From Bradyrhizobium xenonodulans (GTDB lineage Bacteria; Pseudomonadota; Alphaproteobacteria; Rhizobiales; Xanthobacteraceae): a stretch of DNA of 64,000 nucleotides. Made by a program: the position numbers and the translations under genes. Where the stretch lies: contig NZ_CP089391.1 in NCBI RefSeq assembly GCF_027594865.1, positions 7,532,501 through 7,596,500 on the forward strand, in the 5' to 3' direction. Positions 7,340-16,332 of this stretch are shown piece after piece. The notes under the pieces were generated by a model that ran no database searches, was not told the DNA's origin, and saw only the letters and a program-made list of their open reading frames with translations. Position 1 is the stretch's first letter. Each line of letters begins with the position of its first letter.

Positions 7340-8515
7340 TCATTCGCTCCTTTTTGGCGGGGGCGCAGTGACGTCCCCCGTGAGATCGTAGGTCACCATG
7401 GTCTCGCCGGACTGCGGCTTCTCGAGCCAGTCCTTGTGGCGCATCGACAGATGCACATCGCGCACGCCGGCTTCCCAATGCTCGACCATGGCGACATGCG
7501 AGAAGTCGTAATCCTTGGACGAGGATTCGTAGTTCTTGCTGCGGTAGATCAGGTGCACCACGGTGACGGTGCTTTCACGCGATACCTTGGCAAGGAATTC
7601 CACGGAAGGATCGTTCTTCAGATAATCGGGCAATTTCGAAATCAGGTCGCGCACGGCCCTGCGGGCGTTGTGCACCTGCTTGTTCTTGTCGGTGTTCATC
7701 CGCGTGCGGCTGGAGAAACGGATGTCCTTCTCGCGCTCGGTGGCCTCGAGCAGCGAATTCGGCAAATCGCCGCGGGCGGAAAACAGATCGACCTGGAAGA
7801 TCAGCATGTCGCGATCGACCTCGGCATCGAGCACGTAGTCGAGCGGCGTGTTGGAGGCGATGCCGCCGTCCCAGTAATGCTCACCGTCGATCACGACGGA
7901 CGGAAAACCCGGCGGCAGTGCGCCGGAGGCCATGATGTGCTCCGGGCCGATCTTCTTGCCGAGCTTCTTGAACTCGTAATTGTCGAAATATTTGAAGTTG
8001 CCCGAGGTGACGCCGACGGCGCCGACCGACAGGCGGGTCTTCAGATCGTTGATGCGGTCGAAATCGACCAGGCGCTCCAGCGTCCTCTTCAGCGGTGCGG
8101 TGTCGTAATAGCTTTCGGCCTGCGGGCTGCCGGGCGGCCACAGCGGCGCGGGCGGGATGCGCGGCGTGAAGAAGCCGGGCACGCCGAAGGTCGCGATCAG
8201 CGCGGCGCTGGTCGAATTGAACAGCTCGCGGCTATGGTCGCTCTTGCCGATCGGCTTCCACGGCACCGGCGCCGAAACCATCTCCCAGAATTCCTTGAGC
8301 CGCTCGACACGGGTGCGGCCCTCGTTGCCGGCGATGATGGCGGCGTTGACCGCGCCGATCGAGATGCCGGCGACCCAATCCGGCTCGAAGTCGAAATGGC
8401 ACAGCGACTGATAGGCGCCGGCCTGATAGGAGCCGAGCGCGCCGCCGCCCTGGAGCACCAGGACGCGTTGCGCCTTCGCGGGGACTGTTGCGACTTCCGG
8501 GCTGTGATCGGTCAT
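7340..8515 (-). CDS. Patatin-like phospholipase family protein
   Basis: A 391-residue hydrolase with a Ser-Asp dyad. The oxyanion motif GGGALGSYQAGAY is near residue 25, the nucleophile is in GISIG near residue 52, and the catalytic aspartate is in YWDGGIASN near residue 213. The C-terminal 130 residues form an extra domain of the DUF3734 type found in rhizobial patatins. The ATG at 8515 is chosen over an upstream TTG because the protein then starts close to the catalytic core. It is the first gene of a two-gene operon with bdhA, so it may act on polyhydroxybutyrate granules or membrane lipids; this is inference from the pairing. Confidence 0.9.
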   Translation of the reverse strand: MTDHSPEVATVPAKAQRVLVLQGGGALGSYQAGAYQSLCHFDFEPDWVAGISIGAVNAAIIAGNEGRTRVERLKEFWEMVSAPVPWKPIGKSDHSRELFNSTSAALIATFGVPGFFTPRIPPAPLWPPGSPQAESYYDTAPLKRTLERLVDFDRINDLKTRLSVGAVGVTSGNFKYFDNYEFKKLGKKIGPEHIMASGALPPGFPSVVIDGEHYWDGGIASNTPLDYVLDAEVDRDMLIFQVDLFSARGDLPNSLLEATEREKDIRFSSRTRMNTDKNKQVHNARRAVRDLISKLPDYLKNDPSVEFLAKVSRESTVTVVHLIYRSKNYESSSKDYDFSHVAMVEHWEAGVRDVHLSMRHKDWLEKPQSGETMVTYDLTGDVTAPPPKRSE

Positions 8516-8594
8516 GCGGGGGACATTAACAAAAGGCGAGCCACCGTGGCGACAGTTCGCCACGGCGTCAATGCATCCCGGGATCAAGTCTGGC

Positions 8595-9095
8595 TTATCG
8601 CTCCGTCGAGGCCAGGATCATGGTCCAGAACACCTTGTATTTGGTGCCTGGAGCATAGCCCGCCGCGATGCCCAGTTTTGTGACACCGCTCTTGAGCATG
8701 TTGGCGCGGTGCGGAGGCGAGTCGCGCCAACCGGAAAACGCTTCCGCCAGCGTATGATAGCCGGCCGAGACGTTCTCGACCGCCACCGTCGCCGGATAGC
8801 CGCCGCCGGCAAGGCGCTTGGCCAGCGGCGCGCGGACGTCGTGGTCCATCTTGTTGGCCGCCGCCATGGCCTGGGACTGGGATTCGGCAAGCCGCATCAG
8901 ATCGGGGTCGATCACGACGGTGCCGAGCCCGTTGTTCTGGCGGTATTGCGAGATCATGATCGCGGCCGCCTGCGCATCGAGCTTTGAGCCCGGAACGGAC
9001 ATATCGGCATACATCGACGGCTGCTGGACCGGCGCTTCGTTGCCGGCGCAGCCGGCGAGAAGCAAAAGAATGAGAATCGCGGCCGCAGCGCGCAT
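8595..9095 (-). CDS. CAP-domain (SCP/PR1-like) lipoprotein
   Basis: About 166 residues. The N-terminus is a lipoprotein signal with the lipobox LLAGC (Cys16 from the chosen ATG). The rest is a bacterial CAP domain: an early helix with LMRLAESQSQAMA and HDV, then AVENVSAGY, and the signature SGWRDSPPHRANML near residue 130, where the His and Glu residues of the CAP cavity sit. Bacterial CAP proteins are secreted or membrane-anchored and of poorly known function. The gene lies 80 bases after cysA on the same strand, but its own regulation is likely. An alternative TTG start five codons upstream is possible. Confidence 0.88.
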   Translation of the reverse strand: MRAAAAILILLLLAGCAGNEAPVQQPSMYADMSVPGSKLDAQAAAIMISQYRQNNGLGTVVIDPDLMRLAESQSQAMAAANKMDHDVRAPLAKRLAGGGYPATVAVENVSAGYHTLAEAFSGWRDSPPHRANMLKSGVTKLGIAAGYAPGTKYKVFWTMILASTER

Positions 9096-9175
9096 GAATC
9101 GGGCCCCCAAAGGAAGGGCCGTTGTTGCATACCAACCGTGGCTGAAAGGTGAATTTTGAGGAAAATTCGACCCGC

Positions 9176-10213
9176 TCAGGCGCCCGCAAAGATCCGGTAG
9201 CGGCGAGGCTCGAGGCCGATCGTGTCGCCGGCGCGCAGTTCCCTGTCGCGGGGCGCATCGATCTCGATGGTCTCGCCGCCCGACAGCGCGACCTCGGCCC
9301 GCTGTACGGGACCGAAATTGCGGACGTGCTGCACGGCGCCCTCGAAGGCGCCGCTGCCGGGCGGGCCAACCAGCATGTCATGTCGCCGCACGAATAGTTT
9401 TGACGCGCCAGGCACCAGGCCGTCTGCTGCAAGATTGAGCAAGCGGTCGCCGAGCCTGATCACGCCGCCCTCGACCTGGACCGGCAGCTCGATGGACTCG
9501 CCGATGAAGCCGTGGACGAAGGCGGTCGCCGGGCTTTCATAGACGTCGTCGGGCGAGCCGATCTGCTCGATCTTCCCCTTGTCCATCACCACAACGCGGT
9601 TGGCGACTTCGAGCGCCTCCTCCTGGTCGTGGGTGACGAAGATCGAGGTGACGTTGATCTCATGGTGCAGCGAGCGCAGCCATTTGCGCAGCTCCTTGCG
9701 CACTTTGGCGTCGAGCGCGCCGAAGGGCTCGTCGAGCAGCAGGATGCGCGGCTCGATCGCGAGCGCGCGGGCGAGCGCGATGCGCTGGCGCTGGCCGCCG
9801 GAAAGCTGGCTCGGATAGCGGTCGGCGAGCCAGTCGAGCTGCACGAGGTCGAGCAGCTCCTTGACCCGCGCACGGATGGTCGCTTCGTCCTTGCGGACCG
9901 TGCGGGGCTGCACGCGCAGGCCGAAGGCGACGTTCTCGAACACCGTCATGTGGCGGAACAGCGCGTAGTGCTGGAACACGAAGCCGACGTGGCGCTCGCG
10001 CGCGCCCTGCGCCAGCGCGTCCTCGCCGTTGAAGGAGACGTCGCCCGTATCAGGCCAATCGAGGCCGGCGATGATCCGCAGCAGCGTGGTCTTGCCGGAG
10101 CCCGACGGGCCGAGCAGCGCCAGCAGCTCGCCGTCATTGACCTTGAGGTCGACGCCGTCGAGGGCGGCAAAACTGCCGAACTTCTTGACGAGATTTTTGA
10201 CTTCAATGGTCAC
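9176..10213 (-). CDS. cysA: Sulfate/thiosulfate ABC transporter ATP-binding protein
   Basis: A 345-residue ATPase. Walker [10 protein letters not shown] is near residue 37, the ABC signature LSGGQRQR near 137, Walker [13 protein letters not shown] near 155 and the switch histidine in VTHDQEEAL near 190. A C-terminal domain of about 100 residues fits the TOBE-type regulatory fold seen in CysA. It energises sulfate import with CysT, CysW and the binding protein. Its first 11 bases overlap the end of cysW, so the two are translationally coupled, and it is the last gene of the sbp-cysT-cysW-cysA operon. Confidence 0.96.
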   Translation of the reverse strand: MTIEVKNLVKKFGSFAALDGVDLKVNDGELLALLGPSGSGKTTLLRIIAGLDWPDTGDVSFNGEDALAQGARERHVGFVFQHYALFRHMTVFENVAFGLRVQPRTVRKDEATIRARVKELLDLVQLDWLADRYPSQLSGGQRQRIALARALAIEPRILLLDEPFGALDAKVRKELRKWLRSLHHEINVTSIFVTHDQEEALEVANRVVVMDKGKIEQIGSPDDVYESPATAFVHGFIGESIELPVQVEGGVIRLGDRLLNLAADGLVPGASKLFVRRHDMLVGPPGSGAFEGAVQHVRNFGPVQRAEVALSGGETIEIDAPRDRELRAGDTIGLEPRRYRIFAGA

Positions 10214-11114
10214 TTGCGTCGTCTCCTTCGTCGAGGTGACGTTCGAGAATGGTCTTGGCGATGAGCGTGATCAGCGCCAGCATCGCGAGCAGCGAGGCGA
10301 TCGCGAAGGCGGCGACGAACTGGTACTCGTTGTAGAGAATCTCGACCAAGAGCGGCATGGTGTTGGTCTCGCCGCGGATGTGGCCGGAGACGACCGAGAC
10401 CGCACCGAACTCGCCCATCGCGCGGGCGTTGCAGAGCAGGACGCCGTACAGCACGCCCCATTTGATGTTCGGCAGCGTGACGCGGAAGAAGGTTTGCAGG
10501 CCCGAGGCGCCGAGCGAGATCGCGGCCTCCTCCTCCTGCGTGCCCTGCTCCTGCATCAGCGGGATCAGCGCGCGCGCCACGAAGGGGAAGGTCACGAAGG
10601 TCGTCGCGAGCGCGATGCCGGGCACCGCGAACAGGATCTGGATGTCGTGATCCCGCAGCCAGTTGCCGAAATAGCCCTGCGCGCCGAACAGCAGCACGAA
10701 GACGAGGCCCGAGATCACCGGGCTCACCGAGAACGGCAGGTCGATCAGCGTGATCAGGAAGGTCTTGCCCGGGAATTCGAATTTGGCGATCGCCCAGGCC
10801 GCGACGAGACCAAACACGAGATTGAGGCCGACCGAGATCCCCGCGACGATCAACGTCAGCTTGATCGCCGCCAGCGCCTCCGGCTCGGCGAGCGCGGCGA
10901 GATAGGCGAGAATCCCCCTCGAGAACGCTTGCGCGAACACCAGGACAAGCGGCAACACGACGAAGACGGTGAGGAAGGTCACCGCCAGCGCGATGATGAC
11001 GACGCGCACGGCGCGCGGTTCGGTGCGGAGGCTGTCGCGTGCCGCGGCGGCGTGGGCACGCGCTTTCGCATCTAGCGACGAGAGCGAAACCGAATCTGCG
11101 ATCTGCATCGTCAT
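10203..11114 (-). CDS. cysW: Sulfate ABC transporter permease CysW
   Basis: A 303-residue inner-membrane permease with about six helices. The family's inner-membrane (EAA) loop is visible as [23 protein letters not shown] sequence at about residues 195-215, which docks on CysA. Order and neighbours (cysT nine bases before, cysA overlapping after) identify it as CysW rather than CysT. The N-terminal 45 residues are a cytoplasmic extension rich in Ala and Arg, common in rhizobial CysW. It forms the translocation channel with CysT for sulfate or thiosulfate. Confidence 0.95.
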   Translation of the reverse strand: MTMQIADSVSLSSLDAKARAHAAAARDSLRTEPRAVRVVIIALAVTFLTVFVVLPLVLVFAQAFSRGILAYLAALAEPEALAAIKLTLIVAGISVGLNLVFGLVAAWAIAKFEFPGKTFLITLIDLPFSVSPVISGLVFVLLFGAQGYFGNWLRDHDIQILFAVPGIALATTFVTFPFVARALIPLMQEQGTQEEEAAISLGASGLQTFFRVTLPNIKWGVLYGVLLCNARAMGEFGAVSVVSGHIRGETNTMPLLVEILYNEYQFVAAFAIASLLAMLALITLIAKTILERHLDEGDDASDH

Positions 11115-11123
11115 GATCCGCCC

Positions 11124-11960
11124 TCAGCGCGCCGGGATCCGGCTCTGCGCCCAGCGCTGGAGCCGGTTCACGGCGAAGATGATGACGAAGGACACGACGA
11201 GCATGACCACCGCGATCGCGGTCGCGTCGGCGTAGCGGAATTCGGACAGCCGGATCACGATCAACAGCGGCGCGATCTCGGACACGTTCGGCAGATTGCC
11301 GGCAATGAAGATCACCGAGCCGTATTCGCCGACCGCGCGGGCAAAGGCGAGTGCGAGCCCGGTCAGCAGTGCCGGCCCGAGCGAGGGCAGGATCACGCGA
11401 ATGATGGTCTGCCAGCGGCTGGCGCCGAGACTGCCCGCGGCCTCCTCGATCTCGGGGTCGAGATCCTGGAGCACCGGCTGCACGGTGCGCACCACGAAGG
11501 GAATACCGATGAAGATCATGGCGACGAAGATGCCGACCGGCGTGAACGCCACCTTGATGCCGGCCGCGGCGAGCGGCGCGCCCAGCCAGCCCTTTTCGGC
11601 GAACAGCGCGGTCAGTGCGACGCCGGCGACCGCCGTCGGCAGCGCAAAGGGCACGTCGACGATCGCATCGAACAGGCGGCGGCCGGGGAAGCGATAGCGC
11701 ACCAACGCCCAGACGATGATGCTTCCCATGACGAGATTGACGCAGGCCGCGGCGAAGGCGAGGCCGAAGGAGACGCGAAGCGCATTCAAGGTGCGCCGGC
11801 TGGAGAGGATGTTCCAGAATTGCTCGGGGCTCAGTTCGAGCGATTTCAGGAACAGCCCGGCGAGCGGAATCAGAATGATGATGGATAGCCAGGACAGCGT
11901 CAGTCCCATCGTGAGACCGAAGCCCGGCAATGTCCGTCGTCGTGCTGCAACTGCGCTCAC
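11124..11960 (-). CDS. cysT: Sulfate ABC transporter permease CysT
   Basis: A 278-residue permease with six predicted helices. It starts with a short basic leader (RRRTLPGFGLTMGLTLSW), contains the CysT-typical FWNILSSRRTLNALRVSFG near residue 50, and has the EAA loop EEAAGSLGASRWQTI near residue 175. It is also called CysU. It pairs with CysW to make the membrane channel for sulfate. It lies 37 bases downstream of the binding-protein gene and nine bases upstream of cysW in one operon. Confidence 0.95.
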   Translation of the reverse strand: MSAVAARRRTLPGFGLTMGLTLSWLSIIILIPLAGLFLKSLELSPEQFWNILSSRRTLNALRVSFGLAFAAACVNLVMGSIIVWALVRYRFPGRRLFDAIVDVPFALPTAVAGVALTALFAEKGWLGAPLAAAGIKVAFTPVGIFVAMIFIGIPFVVRTVQPVLQDLDPEIEEAAGSLGASRWQTIIRVILPSLGPALLTGLALAFARAVGEYGSVIFIAGNLPNVSEIAPLLIVIRLSEFRYADATAIAVVMLVVSFVIIFAVNRLQRWAQSRIPAR

Positions 11961-11997
11961 CGGGCCCCCTGCTAAAGCCTCTTAAGACGGCGCCAGA

Positions 11998-12999
11998 TCA
12001 GTTCTTATAGATCTGGTCAAAGATGCCGCCGTCGGCAAAATGGTCCTTCTGCGCCCTGGTCCAACCACCAAAAACGTCGTCGATCGTGAATAGTTCGACC
12101 TTGGCGAAGGAATTTTCGTACTTCTTGGCGATCTCGGCATCGCGCGGGCGGTAGAAATTGCGCGCGGCGATCTCCTGCCCCTCCTTGGTGTACCAGTACT
12201 GAAGATAGGCATCGGCGGCGTTGCGAGTGCCCTTCTTATCGGCAACCTTGTCGACGATCGCGACCGGCGGCTCGGCGAGGATCGATAGCGGCGGCGCCAC
12301 GATCTCGAACTTCTGCGCACCAAATTCCTTTAGGGCGAGATAGGCCTCGTTCTCCCAGGCCAGCAGCACGTCGCCGACACCGCGCTCGACGAAGGTGACG
12401 GTGGCGCCGCGCGCGCCGGTGTCGAGCACGGGCACCTGCTGGTAGAGCTTTCCAATGAAGTCCTTGGCCTTGTCGGCGGAGCCGTATTTCTTCTGCGCAA
12501 AGCTCCAGGCCGCCAGGTAATTCCAGCGCGCGCCGCCCGACGTCTTCGGGTTCGGCGTGATGACGGCGACGCCCGGCTTGAGCAGGTCGTCCCAGTCCTT
12601 GATGCCCTTCGGATTGCCCTTGCGCACCAGGAACACGATGGTCGAGGTGTAGGGCGATGAATTCTGCGGCAGGCGCTTCTGCCAGTCGGCCGTGGTCAGG
12701 CCCTTGGCGGCGATCGCGTCGATGTCATAGGCGAGCGCGAGCGTCACCACATCGGCCTGCAAACCGTCAATCACCGCACGCGCCTGCGAACCGCTGCCGC
12801 CGTGCGACTGCTTGATCTCGACGCTCTTGCCGGTTTCCTTTTGATAGGCGGTTGCGAATGCCTTGTTGAACTCGGCATAGAGCTCGCGCGTCGGATCGTA
12901 CGACACGTTCAGCAAATTGATGTCGGCGGCAAGAGCGGAGCTTGCCAAGAAAACCGTCACGAGAAGTCCTGCAGCGAGCGGAACGATACGACGCATCAT
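11998..12999 (-). CDS. Periplasmic sulfate-binding protein
   Basis: A 333-residue solute-binding protein with a cleavable signal peptide (residues 1-23, ending SALAAD). The mature start [15 protein letters not shown] and later [16 protein letters not shown] are the sulfate-binding signatures of the Sbp/CysP family, and [14 protein letters not shown] near residue 155 is another. It captures sulfate (or thiosulfate) and delivers it to CysTWA. The ATG at 12999 is chosen because GGAG lies about nine bases upstream; two more ATGs start four to five codons earlier. It heads the transporter operon and follows a candidate promoter. Confidence 0.94.
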   Translation of the reverse strand: MMRRIVPLAAGLLVTVFLASSALAADINLLNVSYDPTRELYAEFNKAFATAYQKETGKSVEIKQSHGGSGSQARAVIDGLQADVVTLALAYDIDAIAAKGLTTADWQKRLPQNSSPYTSTIVFLVRKGNPKGIKDWDDLLKPGVAVITPNPKTSGGARWNYLAAWSFAQKKYGSADKAKDFIGKLYQQVPVLDTGARGATVTFVERGVGDVLLAWENEAYLALKEFGAQKFEIVAPPLSILAEPPVAIVDKVADKKGTRNAADAYLQYWYTKEGQEIAARNFYRPRDAEIAKKYENSFAKVELFTIDDVFGGWTRAQKDHFADGGIFDQIYKN

Positions 13000-13050
13000 A
13001 TCCATCTCCATTCACTTCGATGACGTCAGTGTCAGCGAAGGCGTGCAGGC

Positions 13051-13080
13051 ATAACTCGGATCGAAACGCGCTTAAGTCAA
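13051..13080 (-). promoter_or_regulatory. Candidate sigma-70-type promoter of the sulfate transporter operon
   Basis: Read on the minus strand, TTGACT (13075-13080) is followed after 18 bases by AGTTAT (13051-13056), about 50 bases before the binding-protein start. The match to -35/-10 consensus is fair only; no CysB-type operator was recognised. Confidence 0.35.
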
Positions 13081-13123
13081 CGGAACCGGATTTTCTTGTT
13101 TGTAGCCGGGCAGCGTGACTGTG

Positions 13124-13849
13124 CTACGAAGTCTTCATCGTGTGAATGCCGCATTCCGTCTTGGCCCGGCCGCGCCAGCGACCCGCGCGCTCATCCTCGC
13201 CCTCGGCCGTTCTGCTCGTGCAAGGCATACACCCAACGGACAGAAAACCCGACGACGCAAGTGGATGACGCGGCAATTTGGCGCGGACGAAAATCGCCTC
13301 GAGTTCCTCGCGCGAGACGTTGGCGAACGGATTGAACTTCAACCGCGCGCCGTCGTCCTCGACCACCGGAATGTCGGCGCGGGCATTGCCCTGGAAGCGC
13401 TTGCGGCCATTGAGCCAGGCCGAAAACGGCTTCAGCGCACGCGCCAGCGGCTCCACTTTGCGGATGCGGCAGCAGGCGTCGGGATCGGAGAACCAGAGGT
13501 CCCGCTCGGGATCCTCCCGCGTCAGCGTCTCCTCGGCCGGCTTGATCGAGCGGACGTCCTTGAGGCCCAGCGTCGCGATCAGCGTATCGCGATAGGCCAG
13601 CGTCTCCTCGAACAACCAGCCGGTGTCGAGGAAGATCACGGGGATCGCCGGATCGACGTCCGCCATCACCTTGAGCAGCGTCGCCGATTCCGTGCCGAAC
13701 GACGACACCAGCGCGAGTTTTTCGCGCCCGACCGTCTTCAGCGCCGCGGCGATGACTTCCGCAGGCGATGCATCGCGTAAGCTCCGATCGAGCTCTTCCG
13801 CCGAAGGCAGCGCGGAGACAGATGAAACCTGGGGCGCGATCGCGTTCAC
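13124..13849 (-). CDS. cysH: Assimilatory adenylylsulfate (APS) reductase
   Basis: A 241-residue reductase that converts activated sulfate to sulfite using thioredoxin. The substrate loop SSFGTESATLL is near residue 50. Two cysteine pairs, CC in DACCRIRK near residue 125 and C-x2-C in GCMPCTSR near residue 208, are the [4Fe-4S] ligands found in the APS-using branch; the enterobacterial PAPS-using enzyme lacks them. The catalytic cysteine is in the C-terminal KTECGIH. Start and stop overlap by four bases with the DUF934 gene, so translation is coupled. It is the last gene of the cysG-DUF2849-cysI-DUF934-cysH run. Confidence 0.95.
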   Translation of the reverse strand: MNAIAPQVSSVSALPSAEELDRSLRDASPAEVIAAALKTVGREKLALVSSFGTESATLLKVMADVDPAIPVIFLDTGWLFEETLAYRDTLIATLGLKDVRSIKPAEETLTREDPERDLWFSDPDACCRIRKVEPLARALKPFSAWLNGRKRFQGNARADIPVVEDDGARLKFNPFANVSREELEAIFVRAKLPRHPLASSGFLSVGCMPCTSRTAEGEDERAGRWRGRAKTECGIHTMKTS

Positions 13850-14361
13850 GTGCCGACACCTTCCGAATGACGAAGCTGCATACGCCGGTGCAGCGCCGTG
13901 ATGCGGCCGTCGCCGGTCGGCTGGTAGAACACCGAATAGCGCTTGGCCGTCTGCATGAAGGCTTCGGCGTCGGCCTGCTTCTTGACCTCGAAGGAATCGA
14001 ATCCGGCACGCAGCATGAACACGAACTGATCGCGCAGGATCTGCCCGGTCGCACGCAACTCGCCGCGATAATTGTAGCGCTCGCGCAGCAGTCGCGCCTG
14101 GCTGTAGGCACGCCCGTCGCGGAAGGTCGGGAACACCAGCGCGACGACGGCGATCTTGCCGAGGTAGGGCACCAGTTCGCCGATGTCGCGATTGTTCGGC
14201 CAGATCACGCCGACCTTGCCGGTGCGCTTGAGCAGCGCATCCGCCTCACCGAGGAAACGCTCGGCCGGGACCAGGATGTCGCCGCCCTCGGGCAGCGGCG
14301 TATCGACGGCCAGCTTGGCAAAGCTGTCGTCGGCGATTTTTCCACCGTTAACGAGTGGCAT
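13846..14361 (-). CDS. DUF934 family protein associated with sulfite reductase
   Basis: A 171-residue protein of the DUF934 family, which in many proteobacteria is encoded between the sulfite reductase and CysH genes. It has no membrane segment or signal peptide. Conserved parts include GVIWPNNRDIGELVPYL near residue 50 and AYSQARLLRERYNYRGELRA near residue 92. No biochemical role is established; its strict placement and 14-base overlap with cysI, plus four-base overlap with cysH, argue for a role in the reduction complex, for example electron transfer or assembly, but that is inference. Confidence 0.92.
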   Translation of the reverse strand: MPLVNGGKIADDSFAKLAVDTPLPEGGDILVPAERFLGEADALLKRTGKVGVIWPNNRDIGELVPYLGKIAVVALVFPTFRDGRAYSQARLLRERYNYRGELRATGQILRDQFVFMLRAGFDSFEVKKQADAEAFMQTAKRYSVFYQPTGDGRITALHRRMQLRHSEGVGT

Positions 14362-16003
14362 AGACGCGCTCCTTGAAGGGTTCGACGCCGAGGCGCTTCA
14401 CCGTGTCGATGAACAGCTCGTCGGGCCGCTCGCGCAGCGCAAGATAGGCTTCCACGACGTCCTCGATGACGTCGGCGACTTCGTCGAACTTGACGCCGGG
14501 GCCGATCAGATTGCCGAGCGCCGCGCCCTCGTCAGCACGGCCGCCGATGGTGATCTGGTAGACCTCCTCGCCGTTCTTCTCGACGCCGAGAATGCCGATA
14601 TGGCCGACATGGTGATGGCCGCAGGCGTTGATGCAGCCGGAGATGTTGATGTGGAGACGGCCGATCAGATTGGCGAGCTCGTGGTTGGCGAAGCGCCGTG
14701 TCAGCTCCTGCGCGATCGGGATCGAGCGCGCGTTCGCCAGCGAGCAATAGTCCAGACCCGGGCAGGCGATGATGTCGGTGATCAAATTGACGTTCGGCGT
14801 GGCGAGGCCAAGCTTGTCGAGCGCCTTCCACAACGCCGGCAGGTCGCGCTTGGCGACGTGGGGCAGCGCCAGGTTCTGCTCGTGACCGACGCGGATCTCA
14901 CCGAAGGAATATTTGTCGGCGAGATCGGCCAACGCGTCCATCTGCTCGGCCGTGGCATCGCCCGGAGGCGCGCCGATCGGCTTCAGCGAAATGGTGACGA
15001 TCGAATAGCCCTGCACCTTGTGCGGGGCGACCGAGTTCTTGCGCCACGCCTCGAAGTCCGCGTCCGCCGCAGCCTGACGCAGCTCGTCCGGCATGTGCGG
15101 CAGCTTCTCGTAGGACGGATAGGTAAAGCGCGAGCGGATATCCTCGATCACCTCGTCGTCGATCTGGAGCGAGGAGTTGCGGATGTGCTGCCACTCCTCC
15201 TCGACCTCGCGCGAGAACTTCTCGATGCCGAGCTCGTGCACCAGGATCTTGATGCGCGCCTTGTAGATGTTGTCGCGGCGGCCGTACTGGTTGTAGACGC
15301 GAAGGATCGCCTCGATGTAGCTGAGGATATCGCGGCCGTGGACAAAGTGCTTGATGGTCTTGCCGATGAACGGTGTGCGGCCGAGACCGCCGCCGACCAG
15401 AACCTCGAAGCCGGTCTCGCCCTTCTCGTTCTTGATCAGCTTCAGCCCGATGTCGTGGATCTTGATCGCGGCGCGGTCATGGTCCGACGCGGTGATCGCG
15501 ATCTTGAACTTGCGCGGCAGGAACGAGAATTCCGGATGCAGCGTGGTGTGCTGGCGGATCAGCTCCGACCAGATGCGGGGATCCTCGATCTCGCCCGGTG
15601 CGACGCCGGCCCACTGGTCCGAGGTGACGTTGCGCATGTTGTTGCCGGAGGTCTGCATCGCGTGGATGCCGACTTCGGCGAGATCAGCCAGCGCATCCGG
15701 CAGCTCGGCGAGCTTGATCCAGTTGAACTGGATGTTCTGCCGGGTGGTGAAGTGGCCGTAGCCGCGGTCATATTTGCGGGCGACATGGGCAAGCGCCCGC
15801 AGCTGGTTCGTCGCCAGCGTCCCATAGGGGATCGCGACGCGGAACATGTAGGCGTGCAGCTGGAGATAGACGCCGTTCTGGAGCCGCAGGATCTTGAACT
15901 CGTCCTCGGTAAGCTCGCCGGAGAGGCGGCGCTTAACCTGGTCGCGGAACTCCGAGACGCGCTCGTTGACGAGCGTGCGGTCGATTTCGTCGTAAGCGTA
16001 CAT
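14348..16003 (-). CDS. cysI: Assimilatory sulfite reductase hemoprotein
   Basis: A 551-residue nitrite/sulfite reductase that makes sulfide from sulfite by six-electron reduction. It carries siroheme and a [4Fe-4S] cluster; the four ligand cysteines are in CPGLDYC near residue 412 and GCINACGHH near residue 453. Substrate and siroheme contacts are in the FTTRQNIQFNW region near residue 88 and QTSGNNMRNV near 120. The neighbours (cysH, cysG, DUF934) show the substrate is sulfite. No flavoprotein CysJ gene is present, so electrons probably come from ferredoxin, as in other alphaproteobacteria. The gene ends 14 bases inside the DUF934 gene. Confidence 0.95.
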   Translation of the reverse strand: MYAYDEIDRTLVNERVSEFRDQVKRRLSGELTEDEFKILRLQNGVYLQLHAYMFRVAIPYGTLATNQLRALAHVARKYDRGYGHFTTRQNIQFNWIKLAELPDALADLAEVGIHAMQTSGNNMRNVTSDQWAGVAPGEIEDPRIWSELIRQHTTLHPEFSFLPRKFKIAITASDHDRAAIKIHDIGLKLIKNEKGETGFEVLVGGGLGRTPFIGKTIKHFVHGRDILSYIEAILRVYNQYGRRDNIYKARIKILVHELGIEKFSREVEEEWQHIRNSSLQIDDEVIEDIRSRFTYPSYEKLPHMPDELRQAAADADFEAWRKNSVAPHKVQGYSIVTISLKPIGAPPGDATAEQMDALADLADKYSFGEIRVGHEQNLALPHVAKRDLPALWKALDKLGLATPNVNLITDIIACPGLDYCSLANARSIPIAQELTRRFANHELANLIGRLHINISGCINACGHHHVGHIGILGVEKNGEEVYQITIGGRADEGAALGNLIGPGVKFDEVADVIEDVVEAYLALRERPDELFIDTVKRLGVEPFKERVYATR

Positions 16004-16014
16004 AAGCGAATGCC

Positions 16015-16332
16015 TTAAGCCTGGGCCGGCTGTCCGATGGTCACACCGGTGCGGCGGATCTGTTCGCGCAGATTGCCGGGTTCGATCTTGCCGTCCTCGC
16101 CGACCTGCACCGGGGCGATATAGGGGCCGATCGCGCCGACGTCATCGGCGACGGACTCCGAAAGCAGCGCTTTGGCCTCGTCGGAGTTGCGCACGATTGC
16201 GGCTTCCGACAGGTCCGCGGACCAGCTCTTGGCGGCGGTGCGGTAGACCACGATGCCATCCCAGGTGCGGTTGGCGGTCACGACCGAGGGGCCGGCGATC
16301 TTGATCTTCTTCTGTTCAAGCGGGGAGGTCAT
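16015..16332 (-). CDS. DUF2849 domain protein in the cysteine operon
   Basis: A 105-residue protein of the DUF2849 family, found in alphaproteobacteria directly upstream of the sulfite reductase gene. The N-terminal GPSVVTANRTWDGIVVYRT strand pattern and an acidic middle are typical. It has no cysteines, signal peptide or membrane helix. The start overlaps the stop of cysG by four bases (ATGA type), so it is translated with that gene, and cysI begins 12 bases later. Function is unknown; a structural or regulatory role in sulfite reduction is inferred only from position. Confidence 0.88.
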   Translation of the reverse strand: MTSPLEQKKIKIAGPSVVTANRTWDGIVVYRTAAKSWSADLSEAAIVRNSDEAKALLSESVADDVGAIGPYIAPVQVGEDGKIEPGNLREQIRRTGVTIGQPAQA

